In this document: positions 36,232-46,064 of the stretch, piece by piece
How positions within the stretch are numbered: position 1 is the first letter of the stretch
Layout: each line of letters starts with the position of its first letter
Assembly: GCA_947625465.1 (NCBI GenBank)
Contig: CANQOK010000003.1
Coordinates: forward strand, 1-64,000
DNA length: 64,000 nt
Reading direction: 5' to 3'
Origin: an uncultured Lachnospiraceae bacterium
GTDB lineage: Bacteria > Bacillota > Clostridia > Lachnospirales > Lachnospiraceae
Notes under the pieces: generated by a model
What the model was told of the DNA's origin: nothing
Seen by the model: the letters and a program-made list of their open reading frames with translations, nothing else
Databases searched by the model: none
Made by a program: the position numbers and the translations under genes

Positions 36232-37245
36232 CTATGCGTTCCAGAGCATCTCCGTATTTTCAGAAGTTTTCATCCGAAGCATCAGATTGCCGATGGCATC
36301 CTTTGCGCGGGCATTTTGGAACAATACGGCGTTTACCTGTTCAATGATCGGCATATCCACCTTGTATTTTTGAGCGAGTTTCCAGGCGGCTTTTGCGGAA
36401 AATACGCCTTCCACTACCATCTGGACTTCCTCCATCGCTTCTTCCATCGTCTTGCCCTGCCCGATCAGGATACCGGCGCGGCGGTTTCTGGAATGCATAC
36501 TGGCACAGGTTACGATCAGGTCCCCGATTCCGGACAATCCCGCAAACGTCCAGATATTGGCGCCCATAACGCTGCCCAGCCTGCTGATCTCCTGAATCCC
36601 CCGGGTGATCAGCGCCGCCTTGGTATTATCTCCAAACCCCAGTCCGTCCGCGATGCCGGCGGCCAGAGCGATCACATTTTTTAAAGAGCCTCCCAGTTCG
36701 ATGCCCAGAACGTCCGGGCTGGTATATACCCGGAATACGGGATTCGCGAATAATTCCTGGATATATTCGGCGGTCCCCCGGTCAGCCGCGCCCACAACCA
36801 CACAGGTAGGCATCCGTTTTCCTACTTCCTCCGCATGGCTGGGTCCGGACAGAACTGCCGGATTGACGGAAGGCAGTTCATCGGAAATGACCTCTGTCAT
36901 TGTCTTCAGCGTCTCTTCTTCGATTCCCTTTGCCACATTGACGATCAGCTGTCCGGGTCTTACATATTCCGCGATGCTGCGCGCTGTTTTCCGGACATAG
37001 GAAGAAGCTGTCGCCATTACGATCACATCTGCCTCCGTCACCGCCTGTTCCAAATCCGTCGTGACCCGGACGGAATCCCCAATCAATACGCCGGGCAGGC
37101 TGCGGGGATTTTCTCTTGTAGTCCGCAGCACATCCGCTTCGGACTGCAGAAACGACCAGATCGTCACGTTGTGCCGATTATCCGATAATACACAGGACAA
37201 CGCCACGCCCCAGCCGCCGCCGCCTAAAATGGTTATATTCGCCAT
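36232..37245 (-). CDS. gpsA: Glycerol-3-phosphate dehydrogenase [NAD(P)+]
   Basis: Reduces dihydroxyacetone phosphate to sn-glycerol 3-phosphate for phospholipid synthesis. The 337-residue protein has the N-terminal Rossmann motif ILGGGGWGVAL, VNVAKGIEE, LSGPSHAEEV, the catalytic lysine in GGSLKNVIALAAGIADGL, and the RNRRAGILIG motif. The start at 37245 is set by AAAGGAGG seven bases upstream; a longer reading frame continues 94 codons upstream into plsY but is not family-like. The start overlaps the plsY stop by one base. Confidence 0.97.
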   Translation of the reverse strand: MANITILGGGGWGVALSCVLSDNRHNVTIWSFLQSEADVLRTTRENPRSLPGVLIGDSVRVTTDLEQAVTEADVIVMATASSYVRKTARSIAEYVRPGQLIVNVAKGIEEETLKTMTEVISDELPSVNPAVLSGPSHAEEVGKRMPTCVVVGAADRGTAEYIQELFANPVFRVYTSPDVLGIELGGSLKNVIALAAGIADGLGFGDNTKAALITRGIQEISRLGSVMGANIWTFAGLSGIGDLIVTCASMHSRNRRAGILIGQGKTMEEAMEEVQMVVEGVFSAKAAWKLAQKYKVDMPIIEQVNAVLFQNARAKDAIGNLMLRMKTSENTEMLWNA

Positions 37246-37898
37246 CAGACTGCCTCCTTTTTCTGTCCGATCTTCCGTTCCGTTCCGTTCCGCAGACGCC
37301 GGATATTCGCATGGTGCCGCACAAACGCCATTGCCGTCAGGATAAATCCGAGGATATAGGCTTCGATCCGCTCTTCCGGATGCAGGGCGGAGATCCAGCC
37401 CAGCTGTCCGAACAGTACCAGTTCCAGGAAAAATCCGGCCATCATGCACAGCGAGCCCATAGAAACGTATTTGGAGATCACAGTGACCAGAATAAAGGTG
37501 ATCAGCGCAGGCAGGATCAGTTTCCACTCAAACAGCGCCAGGATTACGCCAGAGGAAGCCGCAATGCCTTTTCCGCCTTTAAAGCCCATATAAAACGGGA
37601 AATTGTGGCCCAGCACAACGCCCAGTCCGGTATACAGAAGCAGCACAAACATAATTGCCTCTTTGCTTCCGGAATAGAGCAGCGTAGTGATCACACCTGC
37701 AAGCACCGCTTTCAGGGCGTCTCCCAGGTATGTAATGATACCGGCTTTTTTCCCCAGTACCCGCATCGTATTGGTGGTTCCGGCGTTTCCGCTTCCGAAA
37801 TTCCGCACGTCTACATGGTGCAGTTTCCCGTAAATATATCCGGTCTGGATCAGACCGCAGCAATAACCGATAATCAGGCAAATAATCCGTTCTGTCAT
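37245..37898 (-). CDS. plsY: Glycerol-3-phosphate acyltransferase PlsY
   Basis: Transfers an acyl group from acyl-phosphate to glycerol 3-phosphate, the first committed step of phospholipid synthesis. It is a 217-residue membrane protein with five or more hydrophobic segments and the three PlsY motifs: [29 protein letters not shown], and a C-terminal RHHANIRRL. It overlaps der by four bases and gpsA by one, so acyltransfer and glycerol-phosphate synthesis are translationally coupled. Confidence 0.97.
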   Translation of the reverse strand: MTERIICLIIGYCCGLIQTGYIYGKLHHVDVRNFGSGNAGTTNTMRVLGKKAGIITYLGDALKAVLAGVITTLLYSGSKEAIMFVLLLYTGLGVVLGHNFPFYMGFKGGKGIAASSGVILALFEWKLILPALITFILVTVISKYVSMGSLCMMAGFFLELVLFGQLGWISALHPEERIEAYILGFILTAMAFVRHHANIRRLRNGTERKIGQKKEAV

Positions 37899-39223
37899 GC
37901 CTCTTTCTCCTTTCGCTCCCGAATGATGAACCGAAGGGGCGTTCCCTTAAATCCAAACGCCTCCCGGATTTTATTCTCAATGTATCTGGTATACGAAAAA
38001 TGCATCAGTTCCTTATCATTGACAAAGATCACGAATGTGGGCGGTTTCACCGCTACCTGGGTGATATAATACAGCCGCAGGCGCTTTCCTTTGTCCGTAG
38101 GCGGCTGCTGCATTGCCACCGCGTCTGCCATGATCTCATTCAGCACGCCGGTTCCTACCCGCATATTGTGGTACTGGATCACGACGTCGATCAGATCAAA
38201 CAGCTTTTCCAGCCGCTGTCCGGTCAGCGCGGAGATAAATATATATTCCGCATAGGGCATATAGGAGAGTTTTTCCATCAGCTGATTCCGGTATTCATAA
38301 ATGGTCTTGTCGGTCTTTTCAATGGCATCCCATTTATTGACCGCCACAATCATGCCTTTGCCGCGTTCGTGGGCAATCCCGGCGATTTTGGCGTCCTGTT
38401 CGGTTACGCCCTCTTTTGCGTCGATGACCAGAACGACTACATTGGCCCGTTCCACTGCCGATACGGTACGGATGATGCTGTAGCGTTCGATCTCCTCTTT
38501 GATCTTAGACTTCCGTCTGAGCCCTGCGGTATCGATAAACACATACGGCTGCCCGTTGTGTACGATCTCCGTATCAATGGCGTCCCGTGTGGTTCCGGCG
38601 ATATCCGAAACGATCACCCGTTCCGCGCCCAGCAGTTTATTGATAATGGAAGATTTGCCCACATTGGGTTTTCCCACAATGGCAATCCGGGGACGGTCGT
38701 CCTCTTCTTCCTCGCTCTGCCCTTCGGGGAAATATTTCATCACTTCATCCAGCATATCTCCGATCCCGGTCCGGTTCGCGGCGGAAACCGGAAACGGATC
38801 CCCGATCCCCAGATTATAGAACTCATAGACATCCGGCATCATGTTGATATGATTGTCCACTTTATTGACTACCAGTACCACCGGTTTCCGGCTTTTCCGC
38901 AGCATATCCGCCACCTTAAAGTCCGTATCCTGCAGTCCCTGCCGGACATCCGTCAGAAAGAGAATCACATCCGCGGTATCGATGGCGATCTGCGCCTGTT
39001 CCCGCATCTGGGATAAAATGATATCCTTGCTGTCCGGCTCGATCCCGCCGGTATCTACCAGGGTAAACAGCCTGTCTAACCATGTCACATCCGCATAGAT
39101 CCGGTCTCTGGTTACGCCCGGCGTATCTTTTACAATCGAAATCTTTTCACCTGCCAGTGCGTTGAAGAGAGTGGATTTCCCCACGTTCGGTCTTCCGACA
39201 ATGGCAACGATCGGTTTACTCAT
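37895..39223 (-). CDS. der: Ribosome biogenesis GTPase Der (EngA)
   Basis: A 442-residue essential GTPase for 50S subunit maturation. It has two tandem G domains, GRPNVGKST with DTPGV and NKVD in the first, and GKPNVGKSS with DTAGL and NKWD in the second, followed by the C-terminal KH-like domain ([14 protein letters not shown]). Its start follows the DUF512 gene by two bases and its stop overlaps plsY by four. Confidence 0.98.
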   Translation of the reverse strand: MSKPIVAIVGRPNVGKSTLFNALAGEKISIVKDTPGVTRDRIYADVTWLDRLFTLVDTGGIEPDSKDIILSQMREQAQIAIDTADVILFLTDVRQGLQDTDFKVADMLRKSRKPVVLVVNKVDNHINMMPDVYEFYNLGIGDPFPVSAANRTGIGDMLDEVMKYFPEGQSEEEEDDRPRIAIVGKPNVGKSSIINKLLGAERVIVSDIAGTTRDAIDTEIVHNGQPYVFIDTAGLRRKSKIKEEIERYSIIRTVSAVERANVVVLVIDAKEGVTEQDAKIAGIAHERGKGMIVAVNKWDAIEKTDKTIYEYRNQLMEKLSYMPYAEYIFISALTGQRLEKLFDLIDVVIQYHNMRVGTGVLNEIMADAVAMQQPPTDKGKRLRLYYITQVAVKPPTFVIFVNDKELMHFSYTRYIENKIREAFGFKGTPLRFIIRERKEKEA

Positions 39224-39225
39224 AC

Positions 39226-40644
39226 TTACCTCCTTGACGGATAGGCTTTTATATAAACAAATCCGTCCTGCCCGCCGTCCGGACAGGATTCTTCGCCTAA
39301 TACAGTTAAAATAAATGCTTTCCCGTTTGATTTTACAATATTTACTTTGGTCTGTAAAGTATTTTCCAGTTCATCGACAGTCACATCATCCAAAAAAACC
39401 CGTTCCCCGGCCCGGATCATATTGGACGGCAGCAAAAGCCGTTCTCCCAGTTCTGCTCCGGCAAGCTGTGCCATCAGATCCTGTCCCGTGATCAGACCGG
39501 ATACGGTGATCGCAGGCCCGAAGAATTGATTGACGATCCGGTAAACATGAATGGTAAGCCAGGGGCACTGCGCCATCAGCCGATCTGCGAAATCCCGCAT
39601 CATGCCATAGGCCAGCTCTCCGGTTGCGACCGAAAGCACAGCCGGCTTGTTTTTTCTCCGTTTTTCCGCTTTTTTATGAAAAAAACGCAGTTTCCTGTGC
39701 GGCTGAAAAATTTCCTGAAAGGCTTCCTCAAATTCCGTTTTCATAAGCCGCATCATGCCGACGCCGTTTTCCAGCTGCGGATAGCCGTCATACCGCCCTG
39801 CCTCCGGGAAATCCCGTTCGGCCAGAATATACCACTCGTCGCTGGCATGGATCATATGAAGTCCATATTCAGCATACAGTTTTTTCTGCCAGCGTTCGAT
39901 TACATCGATTACAGCCGCCGCTTCCGCTTTTGTAAACGGTTCCAGGGGATACAGTCCCTCCCGGTATTTGGTCAGCCCCGCCGGTACCACGGACACGCTC
40001 TGCATTTCCGGCATAAGTTTTGTCAGTTCCCGGATGGAATACTCCAGTTCTTCCCCGTCATTGACGCCTTTACAGAGTACGATCTGTCCGTTCATCACAA
40101 TGCCGGCTTCTTTTAAACGGGGCAGATAAGCCAGTACATCCCCTGCAAAGCGGTTATTTAACATCCGGCAGCGCAGTCCGGGATTCATGGACTGGATGGA
40201 AATATTGATGGGAGACATGCGCTGGCTGATGATCCTGTCAATATCCTTTTCCTTCATATTCGTCAGGGTAATATAATTGCCCTGCAGAAAAGAAAGACGG
40301 GAATCGTCATCTTTAAAATACAGAGTCTCCCGCATTCCGGGCGGCATCTGATCGATAAAGCAGAAAATACATTTGTTATGACAGGAACGGTAGTCATCCA
40401 TCAGATCCGTTTCAAATTCAATTCCCAGATCCTCATCATATTCTTTTTCAATCTGTATTTCCCGTACGCTTCCGTCTGCCTTTTCCACTGTGATCGTCAG
40501 AATTTCTTCATTGATCTGATAACGATAGTCCAGTGCGTCTTCGATCTCTCTGCCGTTTACAAAAATCAGGAAGTCTCCGGTTTCCAGCGCCATTTTGTCG
40601 GCAATTGAGCCCGGCAATACAGTTTTGATCTTATGTTTCTGCAT
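39226..40644 (-). CDS. DUF512 protein with PDZ and radical-SAM-like domains
   Basis: A 472-residue protein conserved in Clostridia. An N-terminal PDZ-like domain ([20 protein letters not shown]) is followed by a radical-SAM-like core with C88-x3-C92-x2-C95 in CHNKCIFC and by the DUF512 domain ([19 protein letters not shown]). The cluster motif suggests [4Fe-4S] and S-adenosylmethionine chemistry, but the substrate is unknown. I start at the ATG at 40644, with TAGGAG five bases upstream, rather than the GTG two codons before. It lies two bases upstream of der, a conserved neighbour pair that hints at a role linked to translation. Confidence 0.9.
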   Translation of the reverse strand: MQKHKIKTVLPGSIADKMALETGDFLIFVNGREIEDALDYRYQINEEILTITVEKADGSVREIQIEKEYDEDLGIEFETDLMDDYRSCHNKCIFCFIDQMPPGMRETLYFKDDDSRLSFLQGNYITLTNMKEKDIDRIISQRMSPINISIQSMNPGLRCRMLNNRFAGDVLAYLPRLKEAGIVMNGQIVLCKGVNDGEELEYSIRELTKLMPEMQSVSVVPAGLTKYREGLYPLEPFTKAEAAAVIDVIERWQKKLYAEYGLHMIHASDEWYILAERDFPEAGRYDGYPQLENGVGMMRLMKTEFEEAFQEIFQPHRKLRFFHKKAEKRRKNKPAVLSVATGELAYGMMRDFADRLMAQCPWLTIHVYRIVNQFFGPAITVSGLITGQDLMAQLAGAELGERLLLPSNMIRAGERVFLDDVTVDELENTLQTKVNIVKSNGKAFILTVLGEESCPDGGQDGFVYIKAYPSRR

Positions 40645-40652
40645 ATTCACTC

Positions 40653-41474
40653 CTACCGAATCATTAAAAACGCCGCCATGACGCCCCGTTTCCCATGTGT
40701 TGCGCGGTGTGAAAACAGCCAGTCGCTGTTGCAGCAGGTACAGAGTCCGGCAGTAACAATCTGTTCAGCCGGTACGCCTGCTTCCGTTAAGATCACCTGG
40801 TTGGCCGCCCACAGATCCAGTTGATATTTTCCGTTTTCTTTCCGGACCAGGATTCGCTCCAGACTTTCCTCTGTAAAATTACGGGCAAATTCCTCCGCCA
40901 CATCTGCGCCGACTTCGTAACAGTCTTTACAGATGGACGGTCCGATACAAGCCGTCACATCTTCCGCCCTGGTACCGTAGGCTTCTTTCATGGCGTCCAG
41001 CGTCGCCTTTCCCATCCGGTTTACGGTTCCCCGCCAGCCGGAATGCGACAGCCCGATGGCCCGGTGTACCGGATCCGCGAAATACAGCGGCACACAGTCC
41101 GCATAGGTCGTCATCAACGGTAAATTGGGGACATTGGTGATCAATCCGTCAATCCCGGCATAATCCGGTTCTTTTCCATACCCTTTTCCGGCGTCTTCCT
41201 CCGTCGCGACCCGGACGTTCGTGGTATGCTCCAGCCGTCCCATTACCATCCGGTTTTCGTCAAATCCGATGGCTGCCGCAATCCGTCTGAAATTTTCCCG
41301 GACAGCCGCTTCTTCATCGCCTCTGGAAAAGGTCAGATTCATCGTGGCGAACATTCCGGTACTCACGCCGCCTTCTCTGGTCGAAAACCCGTTGACGATC
41401 CAATCCATTTCATCTAATGCCGGAAAGGACAAAAAAGGAACTCCGTTCTTTCCGATCTGCTTTTTCATATTCAT
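40653..41474 (-). CDS. pgeF: Peptidoglycan editing factor / polyphenol oxidase family protein
   Basis: A protein of about 273 residues of the YfiH/multicopper-like (laccase domain) family. PgeF in E. coli removes L-Ser wrongly built into peptidoglycan stems; other members act on purine nucleosides, so the substrate is not certain. Metal-site motifs are seen in TTYADCVPLYFAD and GLSHSGWRGTVNRM, with IGPSICKDCYEVG following. I start at 41474, where GGAG lies six bases before the ATG; ATGs four codons up and two down are alternatives. The DUF512 gene follows nine bases downstream. Confidence 0.92.
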   Translation of the reverse strand: MNMKKQIGKNGVPFLSFPALDEMDWIVNGFSTREGGVSTGMFATMNLTFSRGDEEAAVRENFRRIAAAIGFDENRMVMGRLEHTTNVRVATEEDAGKGYGKEPDYAGIDGLITNVPNLPLMTTYADCVPLYFADPVHRAIGLSHSGWRGTVNRMGKATLDAMKEAYGTRAEDVTACIGPSICKDCYEVGADVAEEFARNFTEESLERILVRKENGKYQLDLWAANQVILTEAGVPAEQIVTAGLCTCCNSDWLFSHRATHGKRGVMAAFLMIR

Positions 41475-41504
41475 ATGAAACTCCATTCCGATTCCATGAC
41501 TTTC

Positions 41505-41864
41505 TTACAGGATCCCGCCGAACGCGTTTTGAATCAATTCGATCCGATCTTCTAAGATCAGTACCGCGTCATAGCGGCACGGCGTATCCTGCGGGAGACG
41601 GTTTCGATACAGATAATATCCGGCGGCATTTATGATCCGCAGCTTCTTCCTGGCGTCCACTGCCTCCCCCGGCAGGCCGTACCGTTCGCTCGCGCGGTAT
41701 TTCACTTCGATGAAACACAATACTGTATTATCATAACCGATCAGATCGATCTCCCCCTGCCGGCAGCGAAAATTTTCTTCCACGATCCGATATCCCCGTT
41801 TTTCTAAATAAGCCTTTGCAGCCTGCTCCCAGCGGCTGCCGATCTTACGTTTGTTAATTTTCAT
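41505..41864 (-). CDS. YraN family putative endonuclease
   Basis: A 119-residue protein of the UPF0102/YraN family, with a restriction-endonuclease-like core: G-x-x-W-E-Q-A-A-K-AYLEKRGYRIVEENF, then RCRQGEIDLIGYD with the E-x-D and the FIEVKYR E-x-K active-site pattern. The family is linked to DNA metabolism without a defined role. The start at 41864 (MKINKRKIGSRWEQ) overlaps the rnhB end by 11 bases; the reading frame extends 45 codons upstream inside rnhB, but that part is not family-like. The ribosome-binding site is weak. Confidence 0.9.
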   Translation of the reverse strand: MKINKRKIGSRWEQAAKAYLEKRGYRIVEENFRCRQGEIDLIGYDNTVLCFIEVKYRASERYGLPGEAVDARKKLRIINAAGYYLYRNRLPQDTPCRYDAVLILEDRIELIQNAFGGIL

Positions 41865-42633
41865 CTTTTTTAATAAAATTTTGGATAAAAGTCTGCCGGT
41901 GAATGGGCGATGCGCCCATACTTTCGATCGCCGCGATATGCGCGGCGCTGCCATACCCTTTATTTGCCGCAAAGCCATAGCCCGGATACAATTTATCATA
42001 TTCTGTCATCATCCGGTCCCTGGTCACTTTTGCCACGATACTTGCCGCCGCGATCGACATACTCTTCGCGTCTCCCTTGATAATGGGCACCTGCCGGATC
42101 GTTTCCGGCAGCCCCGGCACGGTTACGGCATCATTTAATAAAACCGCTGGACGTACCGCCAATTTACTGACCGACTGCCGCATGGCTTCATAGGTGGCCT
42201 GTAAAATATTGATCTCATCGATCCGCTTCGGAGAAACGACGCCGATCCCTACGGACACCGCTGCCTTTAAGATCTGGCCGTAAAGTTCCTCCCGCTTTTT
42301 TGCGCTTACCTGCTTGGAGTCATTGATATATAAAATATTGCAGTCCTCCGGCAGGATCAGCGCGCAGGTTACCACCGGACCGGCCAGCGGTCCTCTCCCT
42401 ACTTCATCCATTCCTGCAATGTATCCCTGTCCGGCATACTGCCGTTCATAGGTTTTCATATTCCAGGTCCGCTCCAGCTCCGCCTGATGGTCCGCACAGC
42501 GCTTCGCGTACGTCCGAAGCAGCTTCTGTACGCTTTGCCGTTCATCCGGCGCATATTCCTTTAGTAAGGCCGGAAGCTGTTCCATAGAGGCCATTTCCAG
42601 CCGTTTTTTGATCTCCGTTACCGTTTCCTGCAT
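41854..42633 (-). CDS. rnhB: Ribonuclease HII
   Basis: Cleaves RNA in RNA-DNA hybrids, including single ribonucleotides in DNA. The 259-residue protein begins with about 65 extra N-terminal residues rich in helices (found in clostridial RnhB), then the core with GMDEVGRGPLAGPV carrying the first acidic pair, INDSKQVSAKKRE, and the later LNDA and KVTRDRMM segments. It lies 38 bases after a signal peptidase gene; the rbgA-lepB-rnhB-yraN order is common in Firmicutes. Confidence 0.96.
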   Translation of the reverse strand: MQETVTEIKKRLEMASMEQLPALLKEYAPDERQSVQKLLRTYAKRCADHQAELERTWNMKTYERQYAGQGYIAGMDEVGRGPLAGPVVTCALILPEDCNILYINDSKQVSAKKREELYGQILKAAVSVGIGVVSPKRIDEINILQATYEAMRQSVSKLAVRPAVLLNDAVTVPGLPETIRQVPIIKGDAKSMSIAAASIVAKVTRDRMMTEYDKLYPGYGFAANKGYGSAAHIAAIESMGASPIHRQTFIQNFIKKDEN

Positions 42634-42671
42634 GCGCTCTCCTCATTTCCGTACGTTTTTAAGCTGATCTG

Positions 42672-43298
42672 TTATGGATCGATCGTCCCAAATTTACTGA
42701 ACGGGAATACCCGGATCCAGACTTTACCGATTATATTCTCCCGCTTCACCAGGCCGACCGTAGGAGTGCCCCAGCGGTCTAAATCTCTGCTGTCCTTACT
42801 GTGATTCCGGTTATCCCCCAGCACAAAATACTCATTGGGCGCCATTGTGACCGGAGTTTTGGCAAAACCGGCCTCTTTTATCGTCTCCAGACCGTAAGAT
42901 TCTTCCAATACCTTACCGTCAATGATAATCTTTCCGTCCTCAATGGAAATTGTCTCTCCCGGCAGTCCTATGATCCGCTTGATATACCGCTCTGTCGTTC
43001 CGTCCTCTTCCTCAAACGGAAATACGATCACGTCAAACCGCTCCGGATCGGAAAACCGGTAGCTGATCTTATCGACCAGCAGATTATCTCCGTCCTGTAA
43101 GGTGTCTTCCATAGACTCTCCCATTACAACCGTCCGCTGCAGCACAAACTCCCGGAACAGAAAGCAGACCAGAATCACCGTTCCCAGGATCATAAAGGTA
43201 CGCAGGATCTCCCACACGTTTTCCTTCTGACTGCGTTCTTCCTGTTCTTCTTCCAATTCTTCTGCTTTCTCTTTTTTCTTCGTCTTTATCTCTTTCAT
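42672..43298 (-). CDS. lepB: Signal peptidase I (first copy)
   Basis: Removes signal peptides from exported proteins at the outer membrane face. The 208-residue protein has a highly charged cytoplasmic N-terminus (about 27 residues), one membrane segment (about 31-50), the catalytic serine S62 in VVMGESMEDTL, and the general-base lysine K107 in RYIKRIIGLPGE. The GDNRNHSKDSRD box follows. It is one of two such genes here, flanking rbgA. Confidence 0.95.
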   Translation of the reverse strand: MKEIKTKKKEKAEELEEEQEERSQKENVWEILRTFMILGTVILVCFLFREFVLQRTVVMGESMEDTLQDGDNLLVDKISYRFSDPERFDVIVFPFEEEDGTTERYIKRIIGLPGETISIEDGKIIIDGKVLEESYGLETIKEAGFAKTPVTMAPNEYFVLGDNRNHSKDSRDLDRWGTPTVGLVKRENIIGKVWIRVFPFSKFGTIDP

Positions 43299-43321
43299 AA
43301 ACGCTGTCCTAACTCAGTTTC

Positions 43322-44194
43322 CTATGCTGTCTGTTCACAATGTTCCAATGTCAGTCTTCCCAGCTTACCGCTCCGCAAATCATTGAGGAAGATCGCGGAT
43401 GCTTTGTCGTAGTCCGGCAGATCTCCCTTTAAGCGGCATTTTCTGCTGTCCGCAATTCCTTCCAGCACTGCCAAAGCGTCCTGTTCTTCCGAGATCTCGT
43501 AGCGTTTCGCAATCCTGCCCGGGTAAAGCGTCTGCATCTGACGGATCCCCTGAATGGCCAGGTCATTGAGATTCAGGATCTCATCCCGGATCGAGCCGAT
43601 CAGGGCCAGCCGGACGGCAACCGCCTGGTCTTCAAACTTCGGCCACAGGATTCCCGGCGTATCCAGCAGTTCCAGAACATTGCTCAATCGGATCCACTGC
43701 TTTCCTTTGGTAACGCCCGGCTGATTGCCGGTTTTCGCGCAGGCGCGCTTCGCATAGGCATTGATAAAGGTAGACTTCCCCACATTAGGGATCCCCACAA
43801 CCATAGCGCGAAGCGGACGGTTTAAGATGCCGCGTCGCTTATTCCGTTCGATCTTTTCCCGGCATGCTTCCTGTACAGCGCTGTTGATCCGTTTCAGTCC
43901 GCCGCTGTTCTGGGAATTTACGGCAACCGCCTGACAGCCCTTTGCCCGGAAATAGGAAATCCACTGTTCTGTCTGTTCCTCATCCGCCAGATCTGCTTTA
44001 TTCAATAATACCAGCCGGGCTTTTCCCTGTCCCAGCCGGTCAATATCCGGATTCCGGCTGCTAAGTGGGATTCGGGCGTCCACCAGTTCGATCACCAGAT
44101 CGATCAGTCTGATATCTTCCTGCATCTGCCGCCATGCCTTTGTCATATGTCCGGGATACCAGTTGATATTGCTTGTTGTCTGCTCCTGCTGCAT
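43322..44194 (-). CDS. rbgA: Ribosome biogenesis GTPase RbgA (YlqF)
   Basis: A circularly permuted GTPase needed for late 50S assembly. In the 290-residue protein the G4 motif NKAD (65-68) precedes the P-loop GIPNVGKS (134-141) and the G3 motif DTPGILWPKF, the order typical of YlqF. The N-terminus NINWYPGHMTKA is a family signature. It lies 23 bases before lepB and 13 bases after the second signal peptidase gene. Confidence 0.97.
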   Translation of the reverse strand: MQQEQTTSNINWYPGHMTKAWRQMQEDIRLIDLVIELVDARIPLSSRNPDIDRLGQGKARLVLLNKADLADEEQTEQWISYFRAKGCQAVAVNSQNSGGLKRINSAVQEACREKIERNKRRGILNRPLRAMVVGIPNVGKSTFINAYAKRACAKTGNQPGVTKGKQWIRLSNVLELLDTPGILWPKFEDQAVAVRLALIGSIRDEILNLNDLAIQGIRQMQTLYPGRIAKRYEISEEQDALAVLEGIADSRKCRLKGDLPDYDKASAIFLNDLRSGKLGRLTLEHCEQTA

Positions 44195-44207
44195 TTCCTG
44201 TCTTCCT

Positions 44208-44771
44208 CTATCCTTTATTCTTCACCAGTCCGATCCGGGCAAACGGCGCGGCCCGCAGCCACACTTTGCCGAGGATCTGTTCCTTTTGGATCAGTCCGAT
44301 CTCTTCATATCGGCTGTCCTCACTGTTATTCCAGTTGTCTCCCATTACAAAATAAGCGTCTTCCCCCAGCGTCAGCGGTTCCTTCGCGATTCCGCTGTAT
44401 ACGATCAGTTCCTGCGTGTCATAGAGCTTTATCTGCGTTTCATTTACATATAAAACGCCGTCCCGGATCTGTACCGTATCCCCCGGCACAGCCATGATCC
44501 GCTTTACCGATACCGTCTTTTCCCCTTCCGTTTCATAGGCGATCACATCGCCTGCTTTCGGCGTACCGATCCCGTAAGCCAGCCGGTTTAATAAAACCAC
44601 TTCTCCGGCCTCCAGTTCCGGCGTCATGGAATTCCCTTCTATGGTAATGTCCTTGCCGAAAAACCAGATCACCATGACGGCTGTCACGACTGCCAGCACA
44701 ATATCGACGATCCATTTTAATATCCGGTCAGAAAACAGATTTTCCGTCCATCGCTCCTTAAAATACCCCAT
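44208..44771 (-). CDS. lepB: Signal peptidase I (second copy)
   Basis: A 187-residue type I signal peptidase. A short cytoplasmic start is followed by a membrane segment (about 17-38), catalytic serine S48 in IEGNSMTPEL, catalytic lysine K90 in SVKRIMAVPGD, and the GDNWNNSEDSRY box. It is shorter than the first copy and lacks its charged N-terminus, so the two are distinct paralogues, not a recent duplication. It follows the rplS terminator. Confidence 0.95.
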   Translation of the reverse strand: MGYFKERWTENLFSDRILKWIVDIVLAVVTAVMVIWFFGKDITIEGNSMTPELEAGEVVLLNRLAYGIGTPKAGDVIAYETEGEKTVSVKRIMAVPGDTVQIRDGVLYVNETQIKLYDTQELIVYSGIAKEPLTLGEDAYFVMGDNWNNSEDSRYEEIGLIQKEQILGKVWLRAAPFARIGLVKNKG

Positions 44772-44805
44772 ATGGCCTCCGCTCCCGCGCTTTTACGGAA
44801 ATTGT

Positions 44806-44842
44806 AAAAAGCCCCGCAAAACAGAATTGTTCTGCGAGGCTT
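44806..44842 (-). terminator. Rho-independent terminator after rplS
   Basis: On the minus strand AAGCCTCGCAGAACA pairs with TGTTTTGCGGGGCTT around a 5-base loop (two mismatches), followed by TTTTAC. It lies eight bases after the rplS stop and is likely partial, allowing some read-through to the signal peptidase gene. Confidence 0.88.
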
Positions 44843-44849
44843 AGCTTGC

Positions 44850-45197
44850 TTATTTCACTAATTCTTTTACCTTAGCTGCCTTACCGACTCTCTTCCTCAG
44901 GTAGTTCAGCTTCGCTCTTCTGACTTTACCCAGACGAACAACCTCAATCTTCTCAATGGTAGGCGAATGCAGCGGCCATGTCCGCTCTACGCCGATCCCG
45001 TTGGATGTCTTTCTGACCGTAAACGTAGCTCTTGTGCTTCCGCCCTGTTTCTTCAAAACAGTACCTTCAAATACCTGGATTCTCTCTCTGTTGCCTTCCT
45101 TGATCTTCGCGTGAACCCGTACGGTATCGCCTACATGAAACGGGGTGATATCGGTCTTTAACTGCTCCGCTTCGATCTTTCTGATAATCTCGTTCAT
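44850..45197 (-). CDS. rplS: 50S ribosomal protein L19
   Basis: A 115-residue large-subunit protein at the 30S-50S interface. The sequence has the typical [22 protein letters not shown] and [11 protein letters not shown] stretches, with ERTWPLHSP in between. AAGGAGG lies close before the ATG. It has its own promoter (45278-45306) and a short leader that can fold (45241-45268), so it can be expressed independently of trmD. Confidence 0.98.
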   Translation of the reverse strand: MNEIIRKIEAEQLKTDITPFHVGDTVRVHAKIKEGNRERIQVFEGTVLKKQGGSTRATFTVRKTSNGIGVERTWPLHSPTIEKIEVVRLGKVRRAKLNYLRKRVGKAAKVKELVK

Positions 45198-45240
45198 TTC
45201 TGTTCCTCCTTATATCGCCGGATGTTCTTAATACAATTCA

Positions 45241-45268
45241 TGTAACAGAGGACCATCTCTTTCTTACA
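45241..45268 (-). promoter_or_regulatory. Stem-loop in the rplS leader (possible L19 leader)
   Basis: On the minus strand TGTAA-gaa-AGAG-atggtc-CTCT-g-TTACA forms a stem with an internal loop, just after the predicted transcription start and about 45 bases before the rplS ribosome-binding site. L19 leaders that bind the protein for feedback are known in Firmicutes, but I cannot confirm this one against the known model. Confidence 0.45.
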
Positions 45269-45277
45269 GCATTACCC

Positions 45278-45306
45278 ATAATAGCATAGAATTTACCCAA
45301 ACGCAA
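45278..45306 (-). promoter_or_regulatory. Sigma-A promoter for rplS
   Basis: TTGCGT (45306-45301), 17 bases, TATTAT (45283-45278) with TGC before the -10 on the minus strand. The predicted leader is about 75 bases. No terminator is seen between trmD and this promoter. Confidence 0.65.
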
Positions 45307-45332
45307 GCAATTTTTCAATTTTTTACATTTCT

Positions 45333-46064
45333 TCAGGATTCCCGGATTTCTGCCGCGAGCTTTTTCTCCTGCTCGGTCAGCTCCGCCGTTTCCAGCAGAT
45401 CCGGTCTCCACCGTGCCGTCCGGATCACGGACTGCTCCCTGCGCCATTTTTCAATATTGGCGTGATGGCCCGACAGTAAGATCTCCGGCACTTTTTTTCC
45501 CATGAATTCTTCCGGTCTGGTATACTGGGGATATTCCAGCAAATTGTCCTGGAAACTTTCAAATTCCGCCGAAAGATCGTTGTGCAGCACCCCGGGCACA
45601 AGCCGGGAGATACAGTCGATCATCACCATGGCGGGCAGTTCTCCGCCGGTCAGCACATAATCGCCAATAGAGATCGGATCCGTCACAATCTCCTCCAGCA
45701 CCCGTTCATCGACGCCTTCATAATGACCGCAGAGAAAGATCAGATCTTCTTCTTTCGCCAGCTCTTCCGCGAGCTTCTGACTGAATACCCGGCCCTGCGG
45801 CGTTAAATAAATAACTCTCGTTTTTTGCCCGATCTGTTTCGCCAGCGCCTGATAGCAGTCATAGACCGGCTGAGGCTGTATAACCATTCCGGCGCCGCCG
45901 CCGTAGGGATAATCGTCCACCTGCCTGTAACGGTTGTTCGCGTAATCCCGGATGTTGACCGCATGGACGGAGACCAGACCTCTGTCTGCCGCGCGACCGA
46001 TAATACTGTCGGAGAGTCCCTGCGTGACCATCTCCGGAAATAAGGTCATGACGTGGAAATTCAT
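45333..46064 (-). CDS. trmD: tRNA (guanine-N1-)-methyltransferase
   Basis: Methylates G37 at N1 in tRNAs with G36, preventing +1 frameshifts. The 243-residue knotted (SPOUT) enzyme shows [11 protein letters not shown] at the start, [30 protein letters not shown], and the SAM-binding [14 protein letters not shown]. The C-terminal domain has [16 protein letters not shown]. It overlaps rimM by four bases. Confidence 0.98.
   Translation of the reverse strand: MNFHVMTLFPEMVTQGLSDSIIGRAADRGLVSVHAVNIRDYANNRYRQVDDYPYGGGAGMVIQPQPVYDCYQALAKQIGQKTRVIYLTPQGRVFSQKLAEELAKEEDLIFLCGHYEGVDERVLEEIVTDPISIGDYVLTGGELPAMVMIDCISRLVPGVLHNDLSAEFESFQDNLLEYPQYTRPEEFMGKKVPEILLSGHHANIEKWRREQSVIRTARWRPDLLETAELTEQEKKLAAEIRES

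Noticed and set aside
37246..37527. 94-codon N-terminal extension of gpsA
   Set aside because: It lies inside plsY, has no family similarity, and the ATG at 37245 has a consensus ribosome-binding site and starts the Rossmann fold correctly.
38000..39016. A 338-codon open frame on the plus strand
   Set aside because: It lies wholly antisense to der, with both GTPase domains of der intact; no protein-like features.
41865..41999. 45-codon N-terminal extension of the YraN protein
   Set aside because: It overlaps rnhB and is very basic without family similarity; the conserved start is at 41864.
42672..44771. Two signal peptidase genes as a recent duplication
   Set aside because: They differ in length, N-terminus and much of the sequence. 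They are old paralogues flanking rbgA, as in related bacteria.
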